Source of the DNA: Deinococcus roseus
Lineage (GTDB): Bacteria > Deinococcota > Deinococci > Deinococcales > Deinococcaceae
Length of the DNA stretch: 64,000 nucleotides
NCBI RefSeq assembly: GCF_014646895.1
Contig: NZ_BMOD01000001.1
Coordinates: 429,172 to 493,171 of the forward strand
Direction of reading: 5' to 3'
The position numbers were made by a program, and so were the translations under genes. The notes under the pieces are model-generated. The model saw only the letters and a program-made list of their open reading frames with translations, made no database searches and had not been told where the DNA came from. Shown here one piece after another: positions 15,912 to 24,039 of the stretch; position 1 is the stretch's first letter, and the number at the start of each line of letters is the position of its first letter.

Positions 15912-15974
15912 ATCTTTCCAGCAAATCCACCCCAATGCACACTCACCCCACCTCTCAGCAGGCAAAATTCGGAC

Positions 15975-16658
15975 ATGACGGCAAGCAAACTGGCTCTGGT
16001 GACCGGAGCAAACCGGGGAATTGGCTTTGAAGTGTGCAGGCAACTGCTGGGCAAAGGATTTCGGGTCATTCTGGCGGCGCGGGATCTGGAAAAAGCAAAG
16101 CAGGCGGCACAGCAACTCAGTCCAGAGGTGATCCCTGTTGCGCTGGACGTGACCTCCTCTGAAAGCATTGAGCAGCTCAGAACCTGGCTGGAACATCAGC
16201 ATGGGGGGCTGGATGTGCTGATCAACAATGCAGGCATCTACCCAGATGAAGGGCAGAACATTTTGAAGGTCCCTGTCCATGCTTTCCGGGAGGCCATGGA
16301 GGTGAATGCTTTTGCTGCCCTGGAAATCTCTCAGGCCCTTTTTCCCCTGCTGGAAAAACGAAAAGGACAGATCATCAATGTGTCCAGTGAAATGGGAGCG
16401 TGGGAAGACCTGCATCCCAGCACCTCTGCATACCGGCTGTCCAAACTGGCCCTGAATGGCATCACCCTGATGCTGTCCCGTGCAGGCCGGGGGCACATCT
16501 CGGTGAATGCGGTGTGTCCAGGATGGGTCAGGACCGACATGGGAGGACCAGATGCTCCGGGCAGCGTTCAGGAAGGAGCATCTGGCATCGTCTGGCTTGC
16601 AGAGCAGGTCAGGGGAACCGGAAGCTTTTACCAGAACCGTCAGCAAATCGACTGGTAA
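15975..16658 (+). CDS. Short-chain dehydrogenase/reductase
   Basis: A 227-aa classical SDR. The NAD(P)-binding TGANRGIG is at residues 10-17, NNAG is present, a catalytic Ser lies in INVSSEMG, and YRLSK is the YxxxK pair. The resemblance is to carbonyl-reductase-like SDRs, but substrate cannot be assigned. I chose ATG 15975, where the family start TASKLALVTGANRG begins; upstream codons would be translated heptamer repeat. CAAAAT lies 6 bases upstream (weak leaderless signal). It converges with the lyase gene, with 3 bases between stops. Confidence 0.88.
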   Translation: MTASKLALVTGANRGIGFEVCRQLLGKGFRVILAARDLEKAKQAAQQLSPEVIPVALDVTSSESIEQLRTWLEHQHGGLDVLINNAGIYPDEGQNILKVPVHAFREAMEVNAFAALEISQALFPLLEKRKGQIINVSSEMGAWEDLHPSTSAYRLSKLALNGITLMLSRAGRGHISVNAVCPGWVRTDMGGPDAPGSVQEGASGIVWLAEQVRGTGSFYQNRQQIDW

Positions 16659-16661
16659 ACG

Positions 16662-18476
16662 CTATTTTCCTTGCACCCTTTGCCGGGCCAGTTCTGACAG
16701 GTACACTTCCAGGTTGGTGTAGCCCTCCACCCCGAGTTTCGCTTTGGAGAGGTTTGTTCCGTTGTTGTCTGCAACGCCAGAATTCAGGCCATTGGCGTTT
16801 TCCCAGGTGTCTGGCATGCCGTCACTGTCTGTATCTAAGGGGGCAGCAGGCAATGAGGCAGGCAGTTTGATGGTGTCCGCTTTGGGATTCTCACTCCTGG
16901 GGGCCGGATCAAAAATCCCTTTCTGCACAAAATCCATCAGGCGGGTGTCCATCGGGTCTCTGGGGAAAACTCCAGCGTTCTGCACGGCGTAATTTCTGAG
17001 CTGGTCTGCGGGCGTGTAGCTGATGGCTGGAAAGTCGTGTCTCACGTTCTGCGCCCACACCGGATTTGACGCAGCAAAAGGCATGCCCATGTCTGTGACC
17101 GCCTGTTCAAAATCATTGCAGCAATACACCAGCTGAAAATCCTTCACCCCGGAGTACAGGTTGATGTGGTTATCCTGCATGAAAATGCGTGTGGGTGTGT
17201 TGGCAGGCAGGTAACCCGAGTCTGGAGATGATGCCCCTTCCAGGGTGAACATCCCGGTTTTCAGGTTGGTGCTGTTTCCGTAATAGAGGTTGCCCACAAA
17301 GTTTGCCTGGTAATACAGCGGATGGCTGGTGTACCCCTCGTTGGGGGAATTCACCTGACTGGTGTTGCCAATCCACATGGGGAAGCCCGGATCGTAGTAC
17401 AGGTTGTTGGAGACCTCGAGTTGCATGGTGGTGCCGTCTGCACTGGGGTTTTCCCGGCTGAGTTCTGGCAGGCGGCCCACAATGCGGTTGAAGGTGTTGT
17501 GGTGAATGGAAATCCGGGTCAGGGGGAAACCCCGGTCTGGATCAGAGTAATTGAGCAGCATGCCCCCCAGATCTGCGTGTTCTCCCAGGGTTTCGGCAAT
17601 CAGGGCATTCTGGATGGTGACATCGCTGGTGAAGGACACCTGCACGGCTTCATCCTGGGCATTGCCCACAGAAACATGGTCCACAATCCCGTTCTTTGCC
17701 CGGTGAAAACGCAAACCATCATCGGTGGTCAGACCGGGCCTCAGGCGCAGAAACTGCACAATGAAATTGCTGGGGGTGAAAGACGGCAATGGGCAGCCAT
17801 CAGCTTCACAGATCGAATCATCATTCTCGATGCGCAGGCCCCGCAGGGTGATGCCTCCTGGCGAAGTCTGACCTGCGATGGTGACATCTCCACGCCTGAT
17901 GCTGACCACCGTGTCAATCAGACCACTGACTTTGAAAACCACGGTGCGTTTCCCGGATTCGTCCAGAGCGGCTTGCAGAGAGCCTGGACCATCTGCATTG
18001 AGGTTGGTCACGTAAATGACCTTTCCTCCCCTGCCCCCTGTGGCACTGGCCCCAAAACCCTCTGCTCCAGGGAAGGCTTTCAGATCAGGATCCACGGGCG
18101 TGGTGCCCTGGATGGTCACATCAAAAGAGATGGTGTTGGTGACACCTGCAGCCGTGCCTTTCAAGGCGGTGGTGGACAGTCCAGGGGTCGCTGCATTGGA
18201 GGCCGTGAACGTCAGGGTGCCCTGCTGGCTTTCTGCTGGAATGGTGAGGGGGGCAGCGGTCAAACCTGCAGGTGCATTTTCCAGTTCCACCTGCACCGGG
18301 AAATCCCCACCTGTGCGCTGAACATTGACTTTGACCTCTTTGCTCTGTCCTTGCTGCAAGGTCAGGCTGCCTGGAGTGGTGCTGATCGTGAAATTCTGGC
18401 TTCCGCCGCTGTTGCTGGCAGAGCACGACAGAAGACCCAGCAAAACCATCATCGCGAGACTGCGTCCATCTTTCAT
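16662..18476 (-). CDS. Secreted pectate-lyase-like lipoprotein (right-handed beta-helix)
   Basis: A 604-aa exported protein. A signal peptide ends in the lipobox LLSCSAS (Cys near residue 18). It is followed by an Ig-like beta domain (about 25-120) rich in Thr/Gly/Val and a polysaccharide-lyase-1-like domain beginning AFPGAEGFGASATGGRGG and continuing as a beta-helix. Near the end DTDSDGMPDTWE is a calcium-binding repeat of the thrombospondin type 3/dockerin kind. The likely role is degradation of plant pectin or a similar polymer at the cell surface. ATG 18476 has GGGAGGT 6 bases upstream. Confidence 0.82.
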   Translation of the reverse strand: MKDGRSLAMMVLLGLLSCSASNSGGSQNFTISTTPGSLTLQQGQSKEVKVNVQRTGGDFPVQVELENAPAGLTAAPLTIPAESQQGTLTFTASNAATPGLSTTALKGTAAGVTNTISFDVTIQGTTPVDPDLKAFPGAEGFGASATGGRGGKVIYVTNLNADGPGSLQAALDESGKRTVVFKVSGLIDTVVSIRRGDVTIAGQTSPGGITLRGLRIENDDSICEADGCPLPSFTPSNFIVQFLRLRPGLTTDDGLRFHRAKNGIVDHVSVGNAQDEAVQVSFTSDVTIQNALIAETLGEHADLGGMLLNYSDPDRGFPLTRISIHHNTFNRIVGRLPELSRENPSADGTTMQLEVSNNLYYDPGFPMWIGNTSQVNSPNEGYTSHPLYYQANFVGNLYYGNSTNLKTGMFTLEGASSPDSGYLPANTPTRIFMQDNHINLYSGVKDFQLVYCCNDFEQAVTDMGMPFAASNPVWAQNVRHDFPAISYTPADQLRNYAVQNAGVFPRDPMDTRLMDFVQKGIFDPAPRSENPKADTIKLPASLPAAPLDTDSDGMPDTWENANGLNSGVADNNGTNLSKAKLGVEGYTNLEVYLSELARQRVQGK

Positions 18477-18607
18477 GGTGAACCTCCCTGGTGGTGCATC
18501 CCTCTGACCTGCGTGTGACTTCAGGATACGGGGGTTGTTCTTACGGGGATGTGACAGCCCCTGCAACACCGGACAAAAAAACCGGGTGGATGGTCTAGAA
18601 TACTCGG

Positions 18608-19582
18608 GTGCGCAATCTCATTGCTGACTTCATTGACCACTTGCTTCCCCGAACCCATGCCCGTCCTGAAATCCAGCACCTCTATGACCTGATGCGGGAT
18701 TATCCCCAGCGGGGCGGGAAAATGCTGCGCAGCCAGTTGCTGTTGATGGTTTCGGAAGCTTTCGGGGGCAGTGTGTCGCAGGCTCTGCCTCTGGCTGCCG
18801 CACTGGAACTGTTCCAGAACTGGGTCCTGATTCACGATGACATTGAAGACGACTCCGAAGACCGCCGGGGCATTCCAGCCCTGCACCGTCTGCATGGGGT
18901 TCCACTTGCCCTCAATGCCGGAGATGCCCTGCACATCTACATGTGGCAGGTGGTGCATCAGGCAGGGGTGCAAGGGGCTTTCGAGGAGTTCCTGGACACC
19001 ATCCACCGCACCGCAGAAGGCCAGCATGTGGACCTGAGCTGGGTCACCCACAACACCTGGGACCTGAAAGAAGCGGATTACCTGCAGATGGTGCACCTGA
19101 AAACCGCCCACTATACGGTGGTGGCTCCATTCAGGCTGGGCATGCTGGCCGCTGGTCTGCAACCCGATCCCGAAATTGAAGCGGCTGGACTGAAACTCGG
19201 TGCAGCATTCCAGATCCGGGACGATGTGCTGAACCTGATTGGCGACCCTGCAGATTATGGCAAAGAAATTGCCGGAGATTTGCTGGAGGGCAAGCGCACC
19301 CTGGTTTTGCTGCACTGGCTGGGTCTTGCCACCCCAGAGCAAAAAAACACCTTTTTGCAGGTCATGACCCTTCCCAGAGAGCAGAAAAAGACCGAAGACA
19401 TTCAGCAGATTCTGGGCTGGTTGCAGGAATCAGGCAGCATCCAATACGCCCAGACCATTGCAGACGAGGAGGCCCGTGCAGGTCTGGCCCTGATCCGCAA
19501 AGTGCTTTCCAGAGCCCCCCAGCAGCAGGTGGCCGAACAGATTCTGACCCTGCTGGAGCAACTGGCCACCCGAACCTCTTAA
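18608..19582 (+). CDS. Polyprenyl diphosphate synthase
   Basis: A trans-isoprenyl diphosphate synthase, 324 aa, condensing IPP with allylic diphosphates. The first Asp-rich motif is DDIED (77-81) in VLIHDDIEDDSEDRRG. The second appears as FQIRDDVLNLIGD, with the last Asp of DDxxD replaced by Asn. Product length (GGPP for carotenoids, or longer for quinones) cannot be decided here. It starts with GTG 18608, with TAGAAT (18596-18601) exactly 6 bases upstream, a clear leaderless start. It converges with the TPR gene; the stop codons overlap. Confidence 0.88.
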   Translation: MRNLIADFIDHLLPRTHARPEIQHLYDLMRDYPQRGGKMLRSQLLLMVSEAFGGSVSQALPLAAALELFQNWVLIHDDIEDDSEDRRGIPALHRLHGVPLALNAGDALHIYMWQVVHQAGVQGAFEEFLDTIHRTAEGQHVDLSWVTHNTWDLKEADYLQMVHLKTAHYTVVAPFRLGMLAAGLQPDPEIEAAGLKLGAAFQIRDDVLNLIGDPADYGKEIAGDLLEGKRTLVLLHWLGLATPEQKNTFLQVMTLPREQKKTEDIQQILGWLQESGSIQYAQTIADEEARAGLALIRKVLSRAPQQQVAEQILTLLEQLATRTS

Positions 19583-20295
19583 GGTGTCAGGCGTTTGACC
19601 CAGTAACCCCATCCCAGAACTTCTGCAACCTGCAGGGCTTCAGGGAGAACTTCGGGCTGGAGTTTGCTGAGGGTCACTTTTGCCCGGAAATGGCCCAGTT
19701 CATGGGGTCTGGTGCGGGAAAAAACTTTTTCTGTGGTGGCAAGGGCTTTTCTGGCGTGCCCCCAGCGGATGTGGGCCTCTGCAGTGATGGCAAGGGCATA
19801 AGGATCGGCTTCCTGGTTTATGAGTTCTGCAACTTTAAAAGCTTCTGCCAGAGCTACCACTGCAGGTTTGTGCTGCTGCAGGTCCAGCAGCACTTCCCCT
19901 GAAATGCACACCCCACTGATGATGGCGCTCCCATTGCGCTCTTTTCGTGCCTGTTGCAACCCCTCGGTGGTCACTTCCAGGGCTTCATCCAGTTTGCCCA
20001 GTTGCCACAGGCTGCTTCCCTGGTGAATGAGGGAGAGGCTGCCAGAAAGACCCTGCAGCACCTCCAGGGCAGCTTCTGGATTTCCCTGTCTGTTCAAAGC
20101 AATGGCTTTCAGCAGGTTCATCTGGCTTCCGGCCTTTTCGCACAGCAGCACGGTCAGGTTCACCAGACCGGACTGCCAGGCCAGCACAGCCAGCTTTTCT
20201 GCTTCTTCTGGTGCAAGAGCGGGATCCTGCTGCTGGGCCTGAAACTGGTTTTGCAATGGGTGAAGTTCTGGGAAAAGCCGTGCGAGGTCAGACAT
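19579..20295 (-). CDS. TPR-like helical repeat protein
   Basis: A 238-aa protein made of helix pairs with TPR-like spacing (for example NRQGNPEAALEVLQG, QLGKLDEALEVTTEGLQQA and IRWGHARKALATTEKVF). It has no enzymatic domain and no signal peptide, so it is probably a cytoplasmic scaffold. ATG 20295 (MSDLARLF) has TATACT 12 bases upstream. It overlaps the end of the polyprenyl synthase gene by 4 bases on the opposite strand. No partner is evident. Confidence 0.65.
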   Translation of the reverse strand: MSDLARLFPELHPLQNQFQAQQQDPALAPEEAEKLAVLAWQSGLVNLTVLLCEKAGSQMNLLKAIALNRQGNPEAALEVLQGLSGSLSLIHQGSSLWQLGKLDEALEVTTEGLQQARKERNGSAIISGVCISGEVLLDLQQHKPAVVALAEAFKVAELINQEADPYALAITAEAHIRWGHARKALATTEKVFSRTRPHELGHFRAKVTLSKLQPEVLPEALQVAEVLGWGYWVKRLTP

Positions 20296-20342
20296 GAATG
20301 AACACACAGTATATAAAGCGCATGGCACCCACACCAAACCAG

Positions 20343-20383
20343 ACTGGACAGCAGGTGGCCTGTAAGACCTTCTGCTGTCCAGT
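20343..20383 (-). terminator. Hairpin downstream of the 40-codon gene
   Basis: A perfect 12-bp stem (20343-20354 with 20372-20383, 17-base loop) just past the stop at 20395 on the minus strand. The U tract is weak. Confidence 0.5.
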
Positions 20384-20394
20384 GCTGTTGCGGT

Positions 20395-20517
20395 TCAGTA
20401 GTCGTCGCCGCGCTTGGGTTCGTCGTACTGGGAGTTCAGCACAAACAGTGGGAGTCCCACAAAAAACCCGACCACAACAATGGCTGTGATGATTCCAAAA
20501 ATGAGGGTGGCGTCCAT
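20395..20517 (-). CDS. Small single-pass membrane protein, 40 aa
   Basis: This small ORF starts MDATLIFGIITAIVVVGFF, has one hydrophobic helix (residues about 4-28) and ends with an acidic/basic tail, SQYDEPKRGDDY. AGGAGG stands 5 bases before the ATG, and the codons look like those of real genes in the window. The layout (short lumenal N-terminus, one helix, charged tail) resembles small accessory subunits of respiratory or transport complexes, but I recognise no family. It has its own downstream hairpin. Function unknown. Confidence 0.65.
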   Translation of the reverse strand: MDATLIFGIITAIVVVGFFVGLPLFVLNSQYDEPKRGDDY

Positions 20518-20609
20518 GTTGTCCTCCTGAGAAACGGTCCTGTTCGGAGCAGTCCCCGAGACAACAGTGTACTGGATTTCTCCAGGGACAAAAACACCTT
20601 ACAAAACAC

Positions 20610-20641
20610 CTGGCAAAAAGCAACCCCTGTGGGAACAGGGG
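20610..20641 (-). terminator. Terminator of the HTH gene
   Basis: On the minus strand a 7-bp stem (CCCCTGT with ACAGGGG) is followed by TTGCTTTTTG, 40 bases past the 20681 stop. Confidence 0.6.
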
Positions 20642-20680
20642 CACATCAGGGACAAAGCAACAAACTTTAAAAAACCTGCG

Positions 20681-20878
20681 TCAACTGGCTTCCTGCAAAC
20701 CCAGAAAGCGCTTGAGTTCCCTGCGGGGAATCCTTAATCCCTCCGGAGTCTCCAGGGCACTGAGGGTCCCGGAGCGAATCCAGCGTCTGACCGTGCGGTC
20801 ATGGCAGAAGGTGAAATCTGCCACCTCGCGCACGGTCAGGAACTTCGGAAGATGACGCAACTGGTCGTTTAAAGTCAT
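20681..20878 (-). CDS. Helix-turn-helix (MerR/excisionase-like) DNA-binding protein
   Basis: A 65-aa protein with a winged HTH: FLTVREVADFTFCHDRTVRRWIRSG is the helix-turn-helix and LETPEGLRIPRRELKRFL the wing and last helix. This is the AlpA/excisionase-like group that binds DNA and sometimes aids recombination. There is no integrase nearby, so a small transcription factor is equally possible. ATG 20878 has GGGAGG 5 bases upstream. A terminator hairpin with eight T's lies in its leader (20897-20928), suggesting attenuation or an upstream short RNA. Confidence 0.75.
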   Translation of the reverse strand: MTLNDQLRHLPKFLTVREVADFTFCHDRTVRRWIRSGTLSALETPEGLRIPRRELKRFLGLQEAS

Positions 20879-20896
20879 GCGAACCTCCCATGCCAG

Positions 20897-20928
20897 CCAA
20901 AAAAACAAGACCGCACAAGGCGGTCTTG
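20897..20928 (-). terminator. Strong terminator in the leader of the HTH gene
   Basis: On the minus strand CAAGACCGC pairs with GCGGTCTTG (20920-20928 with 20906-20914) and is followed by TTTTTTTT. It ends a transcript coming from the TATAAT box near 21000 before the HTH gene is reached. Confidence 0.75.
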
Positions 20929-21010
20929 ATTCTCAATCACTTTTTTGAGGAGTGACGGTGAGCCGATACAATTTGGCGCAATCGGTGGCATCTGGTTCGA
21001 TTATAACCAT
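20897..21010 (-). ncRNA. Candidate short RNA or attenuated leader upstream of the HTH gene
   Basis: TATAAT (minus strand, about 21001-21006) is followed by about 90 transcribed bases ending in the 20897-20928 terminator. The transcript holds a CCGAT...ATCGG hairpin. I recognise no riboswitch or RNA family. It is either a free small RNA or a leader whose terminator controls the HTH gene. Confidence 0.35.
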
Positions 21011-21140
21011 GAATGTCAGGCAAAAGTAAAGACCTTGTGCAAAAAAGCACCACTGGATCCTGTCCTGTCTTTTCAAGGTTGCACTGGGCTGTCTGCTGCA
21101 AGCGGATGGCAGCACATTTTTAAGGTTATATTGTGGCAAT

Positions 21141-21893
21141 ATGGATTTTTTCCTGAAGACAAGTGGCACCTGGATCAACTTCTTCACCGTTATTGTGGGC
21201 ACCCTGCTGGGCATGGTTCTGGGGGGCCGCATCCCCGAGCGCATGAACCACACCCTGATGCAGGTGCTGGCCGTCACCACCCTGTACATCTCCATCGACA
21301 TGGGCGGAAGCCTGGGAGGCCTGAAAATTGGCATCCTGCCCGGCATCATTGCCGCTCTGGTGTGCCTTGCTCTGGGAGCAGTCATCGGAGAACTGCTGCA
21401 ACTGGAAGAACGCCTGGGCACCCTGGGAGAAACCCTCAAGCAGAAATTCAAAGGTAAAGGCCGCTTCACAGAGGGCTTTGTGACCGCCAGTTTGCTGTTC
21501 TGCATTGGTCCCATGACGGTGATCGGCAGCCTGCAGAACGGCCTGCAGCAGGACCCCAACACCCTGATTCTGAAAGCCACCTTAGATGGCATTGCTGCAG
21601 TGGCCCTGACCGGGGTGTATGGCATGGGGGTGGGGTTCTCTGCTATTGTCGTTCTGATTGTGCAGGGCATCCTGAGTCTGGCTGCTGGAGGTCTGGCAAC
21701 CGCCCTACCCAGCCCTGCCACCGATCCCAGCGTGCTGCTCATCACCGGAACCGGAGGCCTGATGATCACCGGGATCAGTTTCAATTTGCTGTTCGGCAGT
21801 TTTGATGCCCCTTACCGGGTGCGGGTTGGCTCTTTCTTGCCTGCCCTGGTGCTGGCCCCCTTGCTGGTGGGCCTGATGTCTCTGTTCAAGTGA
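21141..21893 (+). CDS. DUF554-family membrane protein
   Basis: A 250-aa protein with about seven membrane segments, starting MDFFLKTSGTWINFFTVIVG. The segments GTLLGMVLGGRIPERM and GFVTASLLFCIGPMTVIGS(L) are typical of DUF554 (YdfK/YqgA-like) proteins, whose transport role is not settled. TATATT (21127-21132) lies 8 bases before the ATG, so it is probably leaderless. plsY follows 29 bases later on the same strand. Confidence 0.85.
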   Translation: MDFFLKTSGTWINFFTVIVGTLLGMVLGGRIPERMNHTLMQVLAVTTLYISIDMGGSLGGLKIGILPGIIAALVCLALGAVIGELLQLEERLGTLGETLKQKFKGKGRFTEGFVTASLLFCIGPMTVIGSLQNGLQQDPNTLILKATLDGIAAVALTGVYGMGVGFSAIVVLIVQGILSLAAGGLATALPSPATDPSVLLITGTGGLMITGISFNLLFGSFDAPYRVRVGSFLPALVLAPLLVGLMSLFK

Positions 21894-21922
21894 AGGACCC
21901 CAATTTGTCTTCGAGGTGACGT

Positions 21923-22516
21923 GTGGAAATTCTGGTTTTGCTGCTCTCTTACCTGTTCGGAAGCATTCCGATTGGCCTGCTGATCGCCAGGATGTACAAC
22001 ATCGACATCACCAAAGTCGGTTCTGGCAACATCGGTGCCACCAACATCCAGCGCAACATTGGCTGGGGACCTGCGCTGGTGGTGCTGGCTTTCGATGTTT
22101 TCAAAGGGGGCATTGCCCTGTATCTGGCCCGCACCCTGGGTGTGTCGGATTTTTTTCTGGCAGCCTGTGCTCTGGCCGCTGTGCTGGGGCACAATTACAG
22201 TGTCTTCTTGCGCTTTAAGGGAGGCAAAGGGGTTGCGACCTCCATTGGCACAGTTCTGGTGATGAATCCACTGATTGGTCTGGGCACAGCCATCCTGGCC
22301 ATCAGCATCATTTACCTGACCCGTTTTGTTTCGGCGGGCAGCATGATGGGAGGAATTGCTGCCGTGCTGCTGCTGATTTACCACGGAGATCCCCTCTGGC
22401 AAATTGTCACAGCCACAGGTCTGGCTTTGCTGATCCTCTGGACCCACCGGGACAACTTCAAGCGCCTGCAGGCAGGCACCGAGCGCCGTCTGGGTTCTCC
22501 CAGAGAGGCCAAATAA
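21923..22516 (+). CDS. plsY: Glycerol-3-phosphate acyltransferase PlsY
   Basis: A 197-aa membrane enzyme that transfers acyl groups from acyl-phosphate to glycerol-3-phosphate, the first step of phospholipid synthesis. The three PlsY motifs are visible: SYLFGSIPIG, VGSGNIGATN and GHNYSVFLRFKGGKGVAT. The start codon is GTG 21923, with GAGGTGAC upstream. bshB1 follows 2 bases after the stop, so the two are an operon. Confidence 0.94.
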   Translation: MEILVLLLSYLFGSIPIGLLIARMYNIDITKVGSGNIGATNIQRNIGWGPALVVLAFDVFKGGIALYLARTLGVSDFFLAACALAAVLGHNYSVFLRFKGGKGVATSIGTVLVMNPLIGLGTAILAISIIYLTRFVSAGSMMGGIAAVLLLIYHGDPLWQIVTATGLALLILWTHRDNFKRLQAGTERRLGSPREAK

Positions 22517-22518
22517 AC

Positions 22519-23223
22519 ATGCGTCAGGTGTACGGTCAGCTGCAAAATCTCTATGCCCTGTGCATTGCCCCCCACCCGGACGATGCCGAAATTGGTGCAG
22601 GGGGAACCCTGATCCGTCTGGCAGAACAACATGCCGTAGGTATCCTGGAGCTTTCTCTGGGAGAGATGGGCACCCTGGGCACCCCCGAGCAGCGTTTGCA
22701 GGAAGCCCGTGACGCTGCCGAAATCATGGGTCTGGCCTTCAGGGGCAACCTGGAATCGCCCGATGGAGCCCTGCGTCCTGTGAAAGAACAGGTGCAGAAA
22801 CTCGCCCAGGCTTTGCGGGACCTCAGGCCCGAAGTGCTGTTCATTCCCCACCTGCAGGACCGTCACCCGGACCATGTGGGCAGTTACCACCTTTGCAAAG
22901 AAGCCGTGCATCTGGCAGGCCTGAAGAAAGCCGATTTGCAGGGAGATCCCCACAGGGTGCGCAGGGTGCTGCTGTACCAGGGCAATTTTCCCATTGAGGC
23001 CAGTGTGCTGGTAGACACCAGTGCTGTGCAGGACAGGTGGGAGGCCTGCGTGCTGGCCCACGTGACCCAGTTCACGGGTCCAGCCGTTTCTGAAACCGTT
23101 TCCCCAGAGGTGGTTGAGCGCCGCAGGGCCAGAAACATGTACTGGGGCACCTTCGCTGGTGTGAAATATGCAGAAGCGTTTGAGAGCGAAACGCCCCTGC
23201 TGCTGGATCCTGCACAACTGTAA
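22519..23223 (+). CDS. bshB1: Bacillithiol biosynthesis deacetylase BshB1
   Basis: A 234-aa zinc deacetylase of the LmbE/PIG-L fold that removes the acetyl group from GlcNAc-malate, the second step of bacillithiol synthesis. Zinc and catalytic residues lie in CIAPHPDDAEIG (residues 15-26) and in DRHPDHVGSY. LSLGEMGTLGTPEQRLQEA is typical of BshB1 rather than mycothiol enzymes. It is translated from ATG 22519, 2 bases after the plsY stop. The window also holds a likely bacillithiol transferase at 44796-45308. Confidence 0.88.
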   Translation: MRQVYGQLQNLYALCIAPHPDDAEIGAGGTLIRLAEQHAVGILELSLGEMGTLGTPEQRLQEARDAAEIMGLAFRGNLESPDGALRPVKEQVQKLAQALRDLRPEVLFIPHLQDRHPDHVGSYHLCKEAVHLAGLKKADLQGDPHRVRRVLLYQGNFPIEASVLVDTSAVQDRWEACVLAHVTQFTGPAVSETVSPEVVERRRARNMYWGTFAGVKYAEAFESETPLLLDPAQL

Positions 23224-23230
23224 AACCCTT

Positions 23231-23258
23231 TTCAGGTTTTGTGGTTCAGGTTTTGTGG
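23231..23258. repeat. 14-bp tandem repeat, two copies
   Basis: TTCAGGTTTTGTGG occurs twice, directly before the bshB1 terminator. Confidence 0.85.
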
Positions 23259-23259
23259 T

Positions 23260-23283
23260 CCTGTCCTGATGGGCAGGATTTTT
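23260..23283 (+). terminator. Terminator of plsY-bshB1
   Basis: CCTGTCC with GGGCAGG (one G-U pair) and a TGAT loop, followed by ATTTTT. Confidence 0.7.
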
Positions 23284-23377
23284 GCATCTGGTCCATTTTG
23301 AATGTGGTTTATGAATGCAGAAACCTATGATGGACACATCAGGAATTTCTTAATGCCATACCACTCCTGACATCAGC

Positions 23378-23399
23378 AGTGCCCTGATTCCAGGGCACT
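23378..23399 (+). promoter_or_regulatory. Hairpin in the leader of the 23421 lipoprotein gene
   Basis: AGTGCCCTG and CAGGGCACT form a perfect 9-bp stem with a 4-base loop, ending 21 bases before the start codon. Possible mRNA stabiliser or attenuator. Confidence 0.4.
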
Positions 23400-23420
23400 T
23401 GCGCTCCTGAAGGCAAACCC

Positions 23421-23969
23421 ATGAAAACCATTGCTCTTGCATCACTGATCCCACTTGCACTCATCTCTTGCAGCAAACAGACCCAGGATCTCCCAGCAAA
23501 CCAGGGAAGCCAGCTGACCCAGAAAACCATTCTGGAAGAATGGACGCTGGAACCCAAGGCACCCACCAAAGAATTTGTTCCTGCCTGTCCGGTCTCAACA
23601 AAAGTCACATCTTCAGTCATCGTGCAGGACGCCAAACAATACTATACTGCAATGATCAATGGAACCTATGAATCTGCTCTGTCTCAGCGCTTTACAACAG
23701 AATGGTCTTTCGAGGGTTCTGCGACAGGAGGATTTGATGTTTCGGCAGTTAAAGCGAGCATCGGTCTGAAAGTTACCTACAAAGTCACCAAAGATTTAAA
23801 TGTCACCGCCGCCCCAAGAACAAAAGTGACCCTATGGCGCATCCCTGTATACAGAAAGGTTTCTGGATATCAGATCAGGCAGTGCCCCAACAAACCGGCC
23901 GAAACAAGTGCTTTCTCAGCGAAAGATGGTCAGGATGTGATTTACTACACCACCGACCAAAAACTTTAA
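23421..23969 (+). CDS. Hypothetical lipoprotein
   Basis: A 182-aa exported protein with a signal peptide ending in lipobox ALISCS (Cys17). The mature part has a Ser/Thr/Val-rich beta-strand stretch from about residue 85 (WSFEGSATGGFDVSAVKASIG, then KVTYKVTKDLNVT). Its amphipathic pattern recalls beta-rich secreted proteins of the aerolysin-like/DUF6426 kind; I cannot confirm that. Its AT content is higher than that of its neighbours. The upstream AAGG is a weak ribosome site. It is probably paired with the next gene. Confidence 0.6.
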   Translation: MKTIALASLIPLALISCSKQTQDLPANQGSQLTQKTILEEWTLEPKAPTKEFVPACPVSTKVTSSVIVQDAKQYYTAMINGTYESALSQRFTTEWSFEGSATGGFDVSAVKASIGLKVTYKVTKDLNVTAAPRTKVTLWRIPVYRKVSGYQIRQCPNKPAETSAFSAKDGQDVIYYTTDQKL

Positions 23970-24039
23970 ATGCCCCTGCTCACGTTCCAAGATTTCAATG
24001 CAATCCATCCTTAAAGCAATCTCACGAAAGGAACCTCAC

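Larger units (their letters stand above)
15599..15974. other. Gene-free stretch with a 183-bp inverted heptamer element
   Basis: It holds a 12-bp direct repeat (TGTTTATGGGAT, 15671-15694) and facing heptamer arrays at 15729-15751 and 15882-15911. The 130-bp core between the arrays has no reading frame I believe. Near the right end CAAAAT precedes the SDR start by 6 bases. Confidence 0.6.

Noticed and set aside
17322..18518. 398-codon frame opposite the lyase gene
   Set aside because: The lyase has a signal peptide, lipobox and PL1 motifs; the antisense product has none.
20288..20644. 118-codon minus-strand frame
   Set aside because: Out of frame with the 40-codon gene at 20395-20517, which has a strong ribosome site and a sensible product.
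20940..21030. tRNA-like look of the plus strand (GGCGCAATCGGTGGC and GGTTCGATTATAACC)
   Set aside because: No acceptor stem, D stem or proper T stem can be formed, so it is probably chance.
20933..21784. 283-codon minus-strand frame opposite the DUF554 gene
   Set aside because: Arg/Pro/Ser-rich antisense of a recognisable membrane protein.
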